Assembly (NCBI GenBank): GCA_025361645.1
Contig: JANYKI010000077.1
Coordinates: 1 to 45,838 of the forward strand
Direction: 5' to 3'
DNA from: Methanothrix sp.
GTDB taxonomy: Archaea; Halobacteriota; Methanosarcinia; Methanotrichales; Methanotrichaceae
Length of the DNA: 45,838 bases
In this document: positions 18,301 through 28,605 of the stretch, piece after piece
How the letters are laid out: every line of letters begins with the position of its first letter
How positions within the stretch are numbered: position 1 is the first letter of the stretch
Program-made: the position numbers and the translations under genes
The notes under the pieces: model-generated
Told to the model about the DNA's origin: nothing
What the model saw: the letters and a program-made list of their open reading frames with translations, nothing else
The model's database searches: none

Positions 18301-19107
18301 ATGGACTCTAACTTTGTGCGCTCACTACAGGAAAAGGCCAGAGCCAGGCACGCCCGCATCGGCATCGGCATCTGGAATGCAGACGCAGAGCTGATCGCCT
18401 CCCTGCAGTCTGCCACAGAGTATGCCGATCTGCTCCTGGTGGGCGATCCGTGTTGCGACTGTACTCTCGATTACGTCGCCTGCAAAGAGCCCTGGAAGGA
18501 GCTGGTGCGCCTTTTGGCCGAGGGCGAGATCGATGGTGCGGTGAGGGGGAACCTGCCCGCGGGAAGGACCATGCGGGCCGTTGCAGAGCAGTTTCAGATC
18601 CGCGTGCGGCGTCTGGCCCTGCTGGAGCTGTCCGGCTGGGCCTTCCTGCTGGGGCCGGTGGGCATCGATGAGGGCGAAACGGTGTCGGACCGCCTCGAGC
18701 TCTTGCTGGGGGGTGCGAAATTCCTGCAGGACATGGGCCTGCTGCCCAAAGGGGCCGTGCTCTCGGGCGGGCGGATGGAGGACATGGGCCGGTGCGAGCG
18801 GGTGGACCGAAGCCTGTTGGAAGGAGAGCTGATCGCAGCCCGGGCAGAGGAAGCGGGCCTGCAGGCTCGCCACAAAGGGATACTGATCGAGAGCTGCCGG
18901 GGAGACGACATCGTCATCGCACCCGATGGCATTTGCGGCAACCTCATCTTCCGCACACTATTACTATTATGCAAGGCTTCGTCCTATGGCGCGCCGGTGC
19001 TGATGGACAAGGTCTTCGTGGACTCCAGCCGGGCCAGGGGTGGGTTCGACGGGCCGGTGATGCTGGCGAGTGCCATGACGGGGATGAGGGAGATGGATAG
19101 GGAATGA
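18301..19107 (+). CDS. mtxX: Methanogenesis marker protein 4 (MtxX)
   Basis: This 268-residue methanogen marker is related to phosphate acetyl/butyryltransferases. Recognised features are DGAVRGNLPAGRTM, LLGPVGIDEGE and the C-terminal APDGICGNLIFRTLLLL and GFDGPVMLASAM segments. The biochemical role is unknown. Some members were reported as methyltransferase-associated, but without proof. The gene directly follows marker 2, separated by one base. It is the intact source-like copy for five degraded fragments further along the window. Those fragments share sequence features with one another that this gene lacks. Confidence 0.87.
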   Translation: MDSNFVRSLQEKARARHARIGIGIWNADAELIASLQSATEYADLLLVGDPCCDCTLDYVACKEPWKELVRLLAEGEIDGAVRGNLPAGRTMRAVAEQFQIRVRRLALLELSGWAFLLGPVGIDEGETVSDRLELLLGGAKFLQDMGLLPKGAVLSGGRMEDMGRCERVDRSLLEGELIAARAEEAGLQARHKGILIESCRGDDIVIAPDGICGNLIFRTLLLLCKASSYGAPVLMDKVFVDSSRARGGFDGPVMLASAMTGMREMDRE

Positions 19108-19150
19108 TATTGTCCAGGACCTCTTCCAGAGTCTTTCGCGCTTCATTTGT

Positions 19151-19227
19151 TCTTGCTGGGGGGGCGAAATTCCTGCAGGGCATTGGCTGCTGCCAAAGGG
19201 GGCAGTGCTCTTCGGGGGACAGGATGA
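19151..19227 (+). pseudogene. mtxX remnant D (internal fragment)
   Basis: This 77-base stretch just after mtxX closely repeats mtxX bases about 18701-18778 (TTGCTGGGG, GCGAAATTCCTGCAGG, the poly-G region and GGATGA). It carries small deletions and cannot be translated as MtxX. It lies on the same strand as the intact gene. Confidence 0.8.
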
Positions 19228-19306
19228 ACATCCCTCAGAATTATTGATTAGGTATTTCAAATGGACTCTTAAATTATTTTTAATCAATTTAATGAGTATA
19301 ACAATC

Positions 19307-19314
19307 TATAAATA
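19307..19314 (+). promoter_or_regulatory. TATA-box candidate for the giant surface-protein gene
   Basis: TATAAATA lies about 93 bases before the start codon of the giant gene, which implies a leader of roughly 65-70 bases. A GAGG ribosome-binding site at 19396-19399 is correctly spaced from the ATG. Confidence 0.45.
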
Positions 19315-19406
19315 TGATATCTGATAAAGTAAAATCATACGTACTTGTCGGCCAAAATCCGCCTAACGTAGCATTCCGTCAATGATAAATATACTGAGGC
19401 AGAAAC

Positions 19407-22400
19407 ATGTTCCCTGGGTTAACTTGTCGCATATTCCTACAGGCCATCATGGCCTTTATCCACCAGATATTGGGATTTGTTGAGGATATCGGAATAGATC
19501 ATCATGATGCCCCATCGAATCCGGTAAGGATGTCTGCCTTGCATGATTGGCCTGAAGACGTCACGCCGAATACATCCAATCAGGTGCTTTCGTTGTCGCG
19601 CTTGATTTATAGGAAAACTGGTTTTCTGTGGGCGGTGCTTCGTGTTTCTGTTCTCGTTCTGTTGATCAGTGCCACATGGACCGGCACGCTAGCCGCCGAT
19701 CTTGCCCAACCGGAAGGAGCAATGAATGCGACAAACGCGATAAATGCCACAACACCTGAGAACATGAGCCAGGGCGCGCTCACCCATGCGCGCGAGCCCT
19801 TAACGGAGCACGGGCCGTTTGAGCGAGAAGGGATGGATGGACCCCAGAACAACAGCGTAAAAGACTATGCCCAAATCAATAATAACTCGATCATCAATAA
19901 TGAGTCAATCCAAGCCACCATGCTCAAATTGCCTCTGAGTTTCATTGAAAACAAAGGCCAGTCGTCCCCTGATGTGAAGTTCATGGTCAAGACTGCCGGA
20001 CAAACTGTATTCTTTACCCCCTCGGAGGTCGTTTTTGCACTATCCAGCGGCAATAATTCCTCAGTTGTTCATATGGCCTTCAAAGGGTCCAGGCCAGGGG
20101 AGATAACGGGCGAGCAGCCGCTCCCAGGCAGAGCCAACTTCTTCATCGGCAATGATTCGTCCAGATGGTCGACCGAGGTCCCAACCTATGGAGCAGTCAG
20201 GTACAAAAACCTCTATCCTGGAGTAGATCTTGTCTTCAAAGGCACAGAAGCCCAACTGAAGCATGAGCTAGTCCTGAGTCCTGGAGCAGATCCAGCCCAG
20301 ATAGTTCTTTCCTATAGCGGCCAGGATAACCTGAGTCTTGTCGAGGGCGGATCTGTGCTGATAAGAACTGCTGCAGGGAACATAATGGATTCTGCGCCTA
20401 TTTGTTACCAGGAAATCAATGGCAGCAGGGTAACGGTTGAAGTGCAGTATCGACTTATTAAAGGCCAAAGAATTGGTTTTGAAATTGGAACCTATGACAG
20501 AAGATATCCATTGGTGATCGACCCAGCATTGGTTTATTCCACTTACCTTGGGGGAAGCGGCCAAGACTATGGCCGCAGCATCGCGGTAGATGGTAGCGGC
20601 AACGCCTATGTCACAGGATTTACAAAATCAGCCAACTTTCCAACAAAAAATCCCATGCAGGCATTTAATGTCGGTTGGGATACCGATTGGTATGACGTTT
20701 TCGTCATCAAGATCAATGCGGCTGGTACCGCATTGGTCTATTCCACTTACCTTGGAGGAAGCAGCGATGATGTTGGCTACGGCATCTCAGTTGACAGCAG
20801 CGATAACGCCTATATCACTGGAAAAACAGATTCGACCAACTTCCCGACCCAAAACCCGATACAAGCGTTGAATGTCGGTATTAATGACGTTTTTGTCACC
20901 AAGATCAATGCGGCTGGGTCGGCCTTGGTCTATTCCACTTATCTTGGAGGAAGCAGCGATGAACATGGTTATGGCATCGCAGTTGACAGCAACGGTAACG
21001 CCTATGTCACCGGATTAACATCGTCAACCAACTTTCCAACCCAAAACCCGATACAGGCATTGAGCGCCGGTACGTATGACGTTTTTGTCACCAAGATCAA
21101 TGCGGCTGGGTCGGCCTTGGTCTATTCCACTTACCTCGGAGGAAGCGTCAACAATAACTATGGCATCGATGATGGCGGCTTCGGGATCGCAGTTGACAGC
21201 AACGGTGACGCCTATGTCACCGGATTAACATTGTCAACCAACTTTCCAACCCAAAACCCGATACAAGCATCGAATGCGGGAGGCCCTGACGCCTTTGTGG
21301 CTGTTTTGAGTTCCTCTGATCCTACTAATACGGTGGATGTTTGTCATCAGGGATGTGAGTATACCAGTATCCAGGCTGCTATAGATGCCGCGAATCCCGG
21401 TGACACAATCAATGTCGGAGAAGGCACTTACACGGAGAACTTGCACATCGACAAGTCGTTGACCATAAAAGGGGCCGGAGCAGGCAAAACCATCGTAGAT
21501 GGCAATCATACTGGCCCGGTATTCACCATCGAGAAGGGTGATCCAAATATTGACGTCTATCTAAAGGATATGCTCATTCAGAATGGCATTGGTACGTTGG
21601 ATTCAGGCTCTGTTCTCGGCGGTGGCATTTTAAATAAAGGTACGCTCACAGTTGACCACTGCACTATCCAGAATAATGGATACTACACGAGTCCTTGGGG
21701 CTCTACCCCAGGAATATATGGCGGTGGAATTTACAGTTCAGGATATTTGACCGTAACTGATAGTACTATATCAAATAACGAAGCTTCTTGCGGTGGCGGG
21801 ATATACTTAGATAATTCTGGAAAATTGCCTCTTGAATTGAAAGCTGAAATAACGGATAGTACAATCTCAAGTAATGATGTACCAAGCGGTGGCGGTGGTA
21901 TATTCAACTCTGGTGGAGATCTGACATTAAAGGATAGCACGATCTCTGGAAACGGGGGTGGATATTGGAGAGGCGGGGGAATTGTGAATACCGGCAATTT
22001 AGAAATGGTTAGCGGAACCATATCAGGGAATGGGGCTTCTGGTAATGGTGCTGGCGTTGATAATTATGGCACCTTCACGATTAAAGGTGGCACCATATCC
22101 GACAACACCGCCAGCGCTGGCCCAGCTGGAACCTGGTATAACGGTCTAGGGGGCGGGATATACAACGAACAGGGAGGAATCTTGAACCTAGAAGGAGGCA
22201 GCATCAGTAGTAACCACGCCTATGATGGTGCCGGGATATACAACTTTATGGGAACGTTGAACCTAAACGGGGGCAGCATCAGTGGTAATATAGCTCCGCA
22301 TAATGGTGGAGGGATATACAGCTATGACTACAGAGGCACTGTGTTCATCGGCGGAACGACCCAGATAATAAGCAATGAGGCTACACAAGGCTATGGCGGA

Positions 22401-25400
22401 GGGATATACAGCAGCGACTCACTAATTACATTCGATGGCACAGAAGTTGCCGTGAAATCCAACAAGGCACTTCTGCCTGATATGCTTCCAGCTGAAACCC
22501 CATGGTATCAACAGTATGGTGTGTACATGGGATCAGGTAGCCCGACCACGACCAATGGATTCGATCCGGCAATGCAAGTGACGGATAACACTCATATCAC
22601 CTCGAACATAGGCGGGCGTGTCTGGGATGATGCCAACTACGATGGTGTAGAAGATCCAGAAGAGGAGGGGATTCCGGGATCTACTGTGAATCTATACAAC
22701 GCTGGAGGAACAAATCCAATCGCTACAGTAACTACTGATTCCAATGGGTATTATAGTTTTGATATATCCAAAATTAGCAGCATCGCTAGTAAGCATAGCG
22801 CCCCAGGTATCACTTTAAATGATTTCGTGGTGGAATTCAAAGGGATTTTAAATAGCATTGGCAGATTATTTAGCCCTAAAGATAAGGGTGCAGATGGTAC
22901 AAAGAATAGCCATGCCAATGTCGATAATGGAAAAACCGATACTATAGAAGTAACACCAGATAAAAAAGAAATCGTTAAAAATGCAGGCTCAACGGAAGCG
23001 CCAAAGCCTATTATCAAGGATTTTAATATCAAAGGAGGACTAGCAGATTATGATAAGAATGGATTCAAGGTTTTTCGGAGAGGAGATGATGACCCGACAT
23101 TTGAAATAGATGCATTAGTGCCTGATAGCATATGCTATTTTTATGTTTGGATTTATAAAATTGAAGGAAATAAGGAAATCTATTGTGGCAAAGCGCCAGC
23201 AATTAAAGATGGAGATAAATATACAGCTGTCTGGGAATGGCTATGCGAGGATAGCAAAGGGAACTGGCGCGAAATACCTAATGGAATTCCAGCAGGTAAA
23301 TACAAAGCAAGGGCAAGGATAACATATCCAGCAAATGGACCAGATTTAACAACTCCCAAAGAAGAAATATTCTATGTGATATTTAATAATAAGGGTGTTG
23401 ATGAATGTTTTACCTTAAATCCAACGGAATACAATTACTATGCAGGACATTCAGGAACATGTGTGTATTCTGATAGGTTAGAGGACCTTGATGAAAATCT
23501 TGGTGGAGAAATCTCGTATGCACTTAATATATTTAATCCAAAGATATTTAACGTGGCCATCGAGCTGATAGATGGGCAAACCTCACCTGAAGTTGCAGCG
23601 AATTTATTAAGAGCGAAAGTTACACCTATGATAAAATGGAACAAAAACCCTGACTTTGACCAAGATACTTTGGTTTACGATCCTAATAAAATAGATCAAA
23701 AAGGGCAGTGTTTCGATTATGCAAATGTTCTAACCGCCTATTTAAGATCAGTAGGCATACCTTCTCGTACGGTAACTACTACTTGGTTCGGGGATAAATG
23801 CTTAAAAAATTCGGATAGACCACAAGGAATTTATTATTTCCATTGCTGGACAGAAGCAATTTTAAAAGGAAGTTTATTAGGCTCAATTGATGATTGGTAC
23901 GTGCTAGATTCGATAAGGGCATGTCGCCTTACAACTGATGCAATCTTGCCACAGGATTATTGGGATAGCCATTTAGAGAATTTGGATAATAAATTAAATA
24001 AAAAGGATTCTATGGCGTGGGCAGCCATCTCCAATAAGGTAATATGCGATGATAAAAAGAACGTTATCCATGATTCAAAAGATATTAAATGCGATCATTA
24101 CCAAAACTGTCCGTTATCGCCGAATTATGAGTCCAACAATTGTTCTATTGGAATATATCCTGCATTAGATAAACATGACTATATTTTAGGTGATGATATA
24201 TCAATAAACCTTGAAGTCAGGAACATGGGCGACCTAAGTTATGCAAATTCCTACAACATGACCGTCACTCAATATTCCGAGGAAAGCGAAATGAGCGAAT
24301 TTAGATTGCCTGTTGAATTATTAAATATTAGTAGTTATATTAATATACCTTCAAAGAGATCTATCAATATTTCCTATAATCTTACTCCCGAGGAATATAA
24401 AACAAATGGCCACTATGTTATCAATGCATGGATAAACGAAACTTGCAAAGGATTCGCAGAGTTCGATATTAATAGTGGCTTAGATGTCTCAGTTTCAATA
24501 CCATCAAGCGTTAATATAAATAACGAATTTAATGTATCTTTGAGCATCAAAAATATATTAAATAAAACTGTAAGGAACATATCTATAGCAGCCAATTTTC
24601 CTTCCGATTCTGGCTTGATTGGTGATTCAGATTTCGCAATCAAAGGACTTGCCCCTGGTGAAATAGTCAATAAAACGTGGTATCTCAATATACCTACCGC
24701 TGGGGGACGCACAATTGGATTTAATGTATTCTCCAACGATACCGGATTCAATAAGGTATATCCAGTGATAGACGTCTTGGAATTGCCTGAACTCTATATC
24801 GAATCTGGAAGTATTCCTTTATCTGAAGATCACAAAATACCGTTTGAAGCTGATTTCAAGGTTAAAAATATAGGCGATCTGATAGCTTCCAATGTTTCCG
24901 CAAGGATAATTCTGCCTGAAGGCGCAACGTCTTCAGAGACTATGTGGGATATTGGAGATCTAGATGGCGGCGAAAATGTCACACTTCAAATGAACATTAC
25001 TCTAACCAAGCCAGAAGATGCTGTTATTCATGTACTCGCATCAGATAGTGCCGGACATAATGCCTCCAGCATAATTTATATAAATGTGTTATCAAACATC
25101 TCTGCGACCTTTGATCCCATACATTCTGATCTTGGTCTAGACGTAAACGACGATGCCAAGTATGATTATTTAGTCACTGAGGTAGGAGTTAATGTAACCG
25201 AATCTGGGCTTGGCAGGGCAGAAGGATGGCTATGTGACAGCAATGGAAATAACATAACAAAAGCCGAAAATAGCTCATATTTATTCACAGAGAATAAATT
25301 GATATTTTTAAAATTCTCCGGAATAGATATATTTAAGCACGCCATGAATGGCCCTTACATCATAAAAGATCTAAAGCTATTCAATGATAGTGGCGCAATA

Positions 25401-28400
25401 GTAGATGATGTGAGCCCTGCCTATAGCACTTCGGCGTACAACTATACAGAATTCTGTCCCATAATAAGGCTAACTGGTAACTATTCAGATCAAGGCAATG
25501 ATACTGATAGCGATGGCTTATTTGATGAACTAACTTATGGGATAGAGATAATCCCAAACATAGAAGGTTATTGCTTTGCTATAGCAAAATTAGTTGATAA
25601 AAATGGAACTCAGATTGCTGTTGCACAAAATACTACATGGCTATCTGCAAACCAGCTCGGGATTATGCAGCTCAATTTCGAAGGCAGAAATATTCGAGCC
25701 AACAAGGTGGACGGTCCGTACTACCTGAAAGATGTATACGTCTATCATACGGCTGACCTCAATCATCCCGATTCAGCTATTAATGCGTATACAACGAGAG
25801 CTTATCGCTATCTGGACTTTGAAGGATACGGTCCCTCGATATCCGGATTAAAGTTCAATGATATGGATGGCGATGGTGTGAAGGGTACCGATGAGCCAGG
25901 AATTCCTGGCTGGGCGATAGAACTGGCTAAGCCCGATAATACCACGATAACAACATCTACAGACATTAATGGCACTTATAGCTTCGATGATATCGTGCCG
26001 GGCACGTACATTTTAAATGAAGTGCCCAAGTTGGGCTGGATTCAGACGCTCCCTAAATCGCCGAATAATTATACCATTGAGATTGCAAATACAAGTGTAA
26101 CCGATAAGAATTTTGGGAATATAAAGATCAATTTTTCGGTCTCAGGAACTAAGTTCAATGATGCCAATGGAAATGGTGTGAAAGACAACGGCGAGCTTAG
26201 CCTGCTCGGATGGACCATTAAGCTAAATGGATCTGATGGAACAAGTCTCACTGCAACTACCGATGCCAATGGGTCATACAAGTTTGAGAACTTATTAGCT
26301 GGCAACTATACCTTAAGCGAGGAAATCCTGCCATCTTGGATTCAGACATTTCCTGCAGCACCAGGGACTCATACAATTATGATCTCAGATGCTGATGTTA
26401 CAGGAATAGACTTCGGCAACCAGCAAAAAGAAAATGATCCGCCAAACACCCCCACCACCCCATCAGGATCGACTGCGGGCGTTCGAGGTATCGCCTGCAG
26501 CTATTCCACCTCCACCACCGACCCCGATGAAGATCAGATCGCATACACCTTTGATTGGGGAGACGGGGCGACCTGGCAGACCGATCTCGTCGATTCCGGA
26601 ACTAGCGCCAATGCAACTCATATCTGGAACAGTTCAGGAAAATACCAGGTCAGGGCCAAGGCCACGGACAGCAAAGGCGCATCCTCTGAATGGTCGGGCT
26701 TACTAAATGTCACCATAAACACCCCACCAAACACTCCCGCGATACCTTCCGGGCAAGCTTCAGGCATTCCAGGAACCTCTTACAGCTACTCCACATCAGC
26801 CAACGATCCCGATGGCGACCAGATCGCATACACCTTCGACTGGGACGATGGAACAACCTCGGTGACTAGTTTGGTTAATTCAGGTACAGTCGCAAGTGCA
26901 TCTCATAAATGGACCAATACCGGAATCTACCAGGTCAAGGCCAAAGCTACAGATAGCAAAGGCTTAGACTCAGAATGGTCGAATACAATCAGCGTTAGCA
27001 TAGTAAATAGACCTCCCAACGCGCCAGATACACCAATTGGAGTAGACGTGGGCTTTGCTTTGGCTCCCTACAGCTATGCTACCTCTTCAATCGATCCTGA
27101 CGGAGACCAAGTGAAGTACACTTTCAACTGGGGCGATGGAACAACCTCGGTGACCAGTTTGGTTAATTCTGGTACAGTTGCAAGTGCATCTCACACATGG
27201 ACCAAAGCCGGAACTTATCAGGTTAAAGCCAATGCCACAGACAGCAAGGGAGCCACTTCAGGATATTCAAGCATACTAACCGTCACCGTCAATCCGAACA
27301 AGTCGCCAAATGCTCCCGGCAAGCCTTTAGGATCAGCTAAATGCGTTGCTGGATCATCATATAGCTATTCCACATCAGCAACGGATCCTGATAAAGATAA
27401 AGTTAAGTATACATTTGATTGGGGAGATGGGAACAAATCGGAAACTGGTCTTGTCACGTCTGGTATAAAATCGAGTGCAATGCATGCTTGGAGCGTTGCC
27501 GGAACCTATCAGGTCAAAGCCAATGCCACAGACAGCAAGGGAGCCGTATCTGGAGACTCAAGTTCACTGACCATTATCGTCAATCCAAACAAGCCACCGA
27601 CAACGCCCAGCAAGCCTTTAGGGTCAGCTACATGCGTTGCAGGATCACTGTATATCTACTCTACGTCAGCAAAAGATCCTGATGGAGACACGGTAAAGTA
27701 CACCTTTGATTGGGGTGATGGGACCAAATCGGAAACTGGTTTGGTCACGTCTGGCATAAAATCGAGTGCAACGCATGCTTGGAGCACACCAGGAACTTAT
27801 CTGGTAAAAGCAAATGCAACGGATTTCAAGGGTGCCGTATCTGGATACTCAAGCTCATTAACTGTTACCGTCAATCCGAACAAGTCGCCAAACGCTCCCA
27901 GCAAGCCTTCAGGATCCGCAAAAGGTTATGCAGGAGTGGCTTACAGCTACACCACATCAGCAACCGATCCTGATAAAGATCAAGTTAAGTATACATTCGA
28001 TTGGGGTGATGGAACAAAAAAGGATACCAACCTGGTAAATTCTGGGACAAAATCGAGCAGTACACATGCATGGAGCGCGGCCGGAACCTATCAGGTTAAG
28101 GCCAATGCCACGGACAGCAAGGGAGCTGTATCTGGATATTCAGTCTATCTATCCGTTACGATAAGTCCAAATGGCGTTCCAGGCACGCCGTCTGTCCCGT
28201 CAGGCGCAACGTTGGGCAAGATCAAAAAATCCTACAGCTATGCAACATCGGCAACCGATCCAGATGGAGATAAGCTGAAATACACCTTCGACTGGGGCGA
28301 TGGGAAAACCTCCGTGACAAGTTTAGTCAACTCTGGAACAAGCGCAAGCTCATCTCATGCATGGAGCAGTGCAGGGGCGTATCCGGTTAAAGTCATGGCC

Positions 28401-28469
28401 ACGGATAGCAAAGGGGCTACCTCTATATCACAGTCGAATCCGCTGACAGTAATGATAACCTTAAGCTAA
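19407..28469 (+). CDS. Giant secreted multidomain surface protein (SBBP, beta-helix, transglutaminase-like, SdrD_B, PKD)
   Basis: This 3020-residue protein is probably exported. A hydrophobic segment at residues 72-96 ends in an alanine-rich cleavage-like site, after an unusually long N-terminus. Next come an ENKGQ/FFTPSEVVFAL domain (about 175-370) and four SBBP beta-propeller repeats (about 376-632). Then a right-handed beta-helix rich in NGGGIY (645-1065) and an SdrD_B domain (1069 on) follow. A transglutaminase-like domain carries Cys1435, His1479 and Asp1501. CARDB-like sandwiches, two more SdrD_B domains (from about 2144 and 2244) and seven PKD domains (2344-3020) complete it. No C-terminal anchor is evident. 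It is likely a sheath or adhesion protein. The GAGG site before the ATG supports the start. Confidence 0.85.
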   Translation: MFPGLTCRIFLQAIMAFIHQILGFVEDIGIDHHDAPSNPVRMSALHDWPEDVTPNTSNQVLSLSRLIYRKTGFLWAVLRVSVLVLLISATWTGTLAADLAQPEGAMNATNAINATTPENMSQGALTHAREPLTEHGPFEREGMDGPQNNSVKDYAQINNNSIINNESIQATMLKLPLSFIENKGQSSPDVKFMVKTAGQTVFFTPSEVVFALSSGNNSSVVHMAFKGSRPGEITGEQPLPGRANFFIGNDSSRWSTEVPTYGAVRYKNLYPGVDLVFKGTEAQLKHELVLSPGADPAQIVLSYSGQDNLSLVEGGSVLIRTAAGNIMDSAPICYQEINGSRVTVEVQYRLIKGQRIGFEIGTYDRRYPLVIDPALVYSTYLGGSGQDYGRSIAVDGSGNAYVTGFTKSANFPTKNPMQAFNVGWDTDWYDVFVIKINAAGTALVYSTYLGGSSDDVGYGISVDSSDNAYITGKTDSTNFPTQNPIQALNVGINDVFVTKINAAGSALVYSTYLGGSSDEHGYGIAVDSNGNAYVTGLTSSTNFPTQNPIQALSAGTYDVFVTKINAAGSALVYSTYLGGSVNNNYGIDDGGFGIAVDSNGDAYVTGLTLSTNFPTQNPIQASNAGGPDAFVAVLSSSDPTNTVDVCHQGCEYTSIQAAIDAANPGDTINVGEGTYTENLHIDKSLTIKGAGAGKTIVDGNHTGPVFTIEKGDPNIDVYLKDMLIQNGIGTLDSGSVLGGGILNKGTLTVDHCTIQNNGYYTSPWGSTPGIYGGGIYSSGYLTVTDSTISNNEASCGGGIYLDNSGKLPLELKAEITDSTISSNDVPSGGGGIFNSGGDLTLKDSTISGNGGGYWRGGGIVNTGNLEMVSGTISGNGASGNGAGVDNYGTFTIKGGTISDNTASAGPAGTWYNGLGGGIYNEQGGILNLEGGSISSNHAYDGAGIYNFMGTLNLNGGSISGNIAPHNGGGIYSYDYRGTVFIGGTTQIISNEATQGYGGGIYSSDSLITFDGTEVAVKSNKALLPDMLPAETPWYQQYGVYMGSGSPTTTNGFDPAMQVTDNTHITSNIGGRVWDDANYDGVEDPEEEGIPGSTVNLYNAGGTNPIATVTTDSNGYYSFDISKISSIASKHSAPGITLNDFVVEFKGILNSIGRLFSPKDKGADGTKNSHANVDNGKTDTIEVTPDKKEIVKNAGSTEAPKPIIKDFNIKGGLADYDKNGFKVFRRGDDDPTFEIDALVPDSICYFYVWIYKIEGNKEIYCGKAPAIKDGDKYTAVWEWLCEDSKGNWREIPNGIPAGKYKARARITYPANGPDLTTPKEEIFYVIFNNKGVDECFTLNPTEYNYYAGHSGTCVYSDRLEDLDENLGGEISYALNIFNPKIFNVAIELIDGQTSPEVAANLLRAKVTPMIKWNKNPDFDQDTLVYDPNKIDQKGQCFDYANVLTAYLRSVGIPSRTVTTTWFGDKCLKNSDRPQGIYYFHCWTEAILKGSLLGSIDDWYVLDSIRACRLTTDAILPQDYWDSHLENLDNKLNKKDSMAWAAISNKVICDDKKNVIHDSKDIKCDHYQNCPLSPNYESNNCSIGIYPALDKHDYILGDDISINLEVRNMGDLSYANSYNMTVTQYSEESEMSEFRLPVELLNISSYINIPSKRSINISYNLTPEEYKTNGHYVINAWINETCKGFAEFDINSGLDVSVSIPSSVNINNEFNVSLSIKNILNKTVRNISIAANFPSDSGLIGDSDFAIKGLAPGEIVNKTWYLNIPTAGGRTIGFNVFSNDTGFNKVYPVIDVLELPELYIESGSIPLSEDHKIPFEADFKVKNIGDLIASNVSARIILPEGATSSETMWDIGDLDGGENVTLQMNITLTKPEDAVIHVLASDSAGHNASSIIYINVLSNISATFDPIHSDLGLDVNDDAKYDYLVTEVGVNVTESGLGRAEGWLCDSNGNNITKAENSSYLFTENKLIFLKFSGIDIFKHAMNGPYIIKDLKLFNDSGAIVDDVSPAYSTSAYNYTEFCPIIRLTGNYSDQGNDTDSDGLFDELTYGIEIIPNIEGYCFAIAKLVDKNGTQIAVAQNTTWLSANQLGIMQLNFEGRNIRANKVDGPYYLKDVYVYHTADLNHPDSAINAYTTRAYRYLDFEGYGPSISGLKFNDMDGDGVKGTDEPGIPGWAIELAKPDNTTITTSTDINGTYSFDDIVPGTYILNEVPKLGWIQTLPKSPNNYTIEIANTSVTDKNFGNIKINFSVSGTKFNDANGNGVKDNGELSLLGWTIKLNGSDGTSLTATTDANGSYKFENLLAGNYTLSEEILPSWIQTFPAAPGTHTIMISDADVTGIDFGNQQKENDPPNTPTTPSGSTAGVRGIACSYSTSTTDPDEDQIAYTFDWGDGATWQTDLVDSGTSANATHIWNSSGKYQVRAKATDSKGASSEWSGLLNVTINTPPNTPAIPSGQASGIPGTSYSYSTSANDPDGDQIAYTFDWDDGTTSVTSLVNSGTVASASHKWTNTGIYQVKAKATDSKGLDSEWSNTISVSIVNRPPNAPDTPIGVDVGFALAPYSYATSSIDPDGDQVKYTFNWGDGTTSVTSLVNSGTVASASHTWTKAGTYQVKANATDSKGATSGYSSILTVTVNPNKSPNAPGKPLGSAKCVAGSSYSYSTSATDPDKDKVKYTFDWGDGNKSETGLVTSGIKSSAMHAWSVAGTYQVKANATDSKGAVSGDSSSLTIIVNPNKPPTTPSKPLGSATCVAGSLYIYSTSAKDPDGDTVKYTFDWGDGTKSETGLVTSGIKSSATHAWSTPGTYLVKANATDFKGAVSGYSSSLTVTVNPNKSPNAPSKPSGSAKGYAGVAYSYTTSATDPDKDQVKYTFDWGDGTKKDTNLVNSGTKSSSTHAWSAAGTYQVKANATDSKGAVSGYSVYLSVTISPNGVPGTPSVPSGATLGKIKKSYSYATSATDPDGDKLKYTFDWGDGKTSVTSLVNSGTSASSSHAWSSAGAYPVKVMATDSKGATSISQSNPLTVMITLS

Positions 28470-28511
28470 AAAATCCTAGTACCGCGAGGCCGAAATAAAC
28501 CAATGTTTTGA

Positions 28512-28536
28512 CTTCGCGGCTTCGCGCCTTCGCGTG
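28512..28536. repeat. CTTCGCG short tandem repeat
   Basis: Three to four imperfect CTTCGCG units lie between the two convergent PKD-protein genes. Similar short tandem units occur at 9875-9914 and 39700-39730. Repeats of this style are common between genes in many genomes and have no agreed function. Confidence 0.55.
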
Positions 28537-28605
28537 AAACCGGACCCGGTTGAATCCTACGTTAAGGCGCAAAGAACGGTCAGCCGTGCTGCAAGCGAGC
28601 CTCCT

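Noticed and set aside
20533-21300. Regularly spaced repeats that might suggest a CRISPR array
   Set aside because: The repeats are in-frame SBBP protein repeats of about 180 bases inside a long coding region, with no short repeat-spacer pattern.
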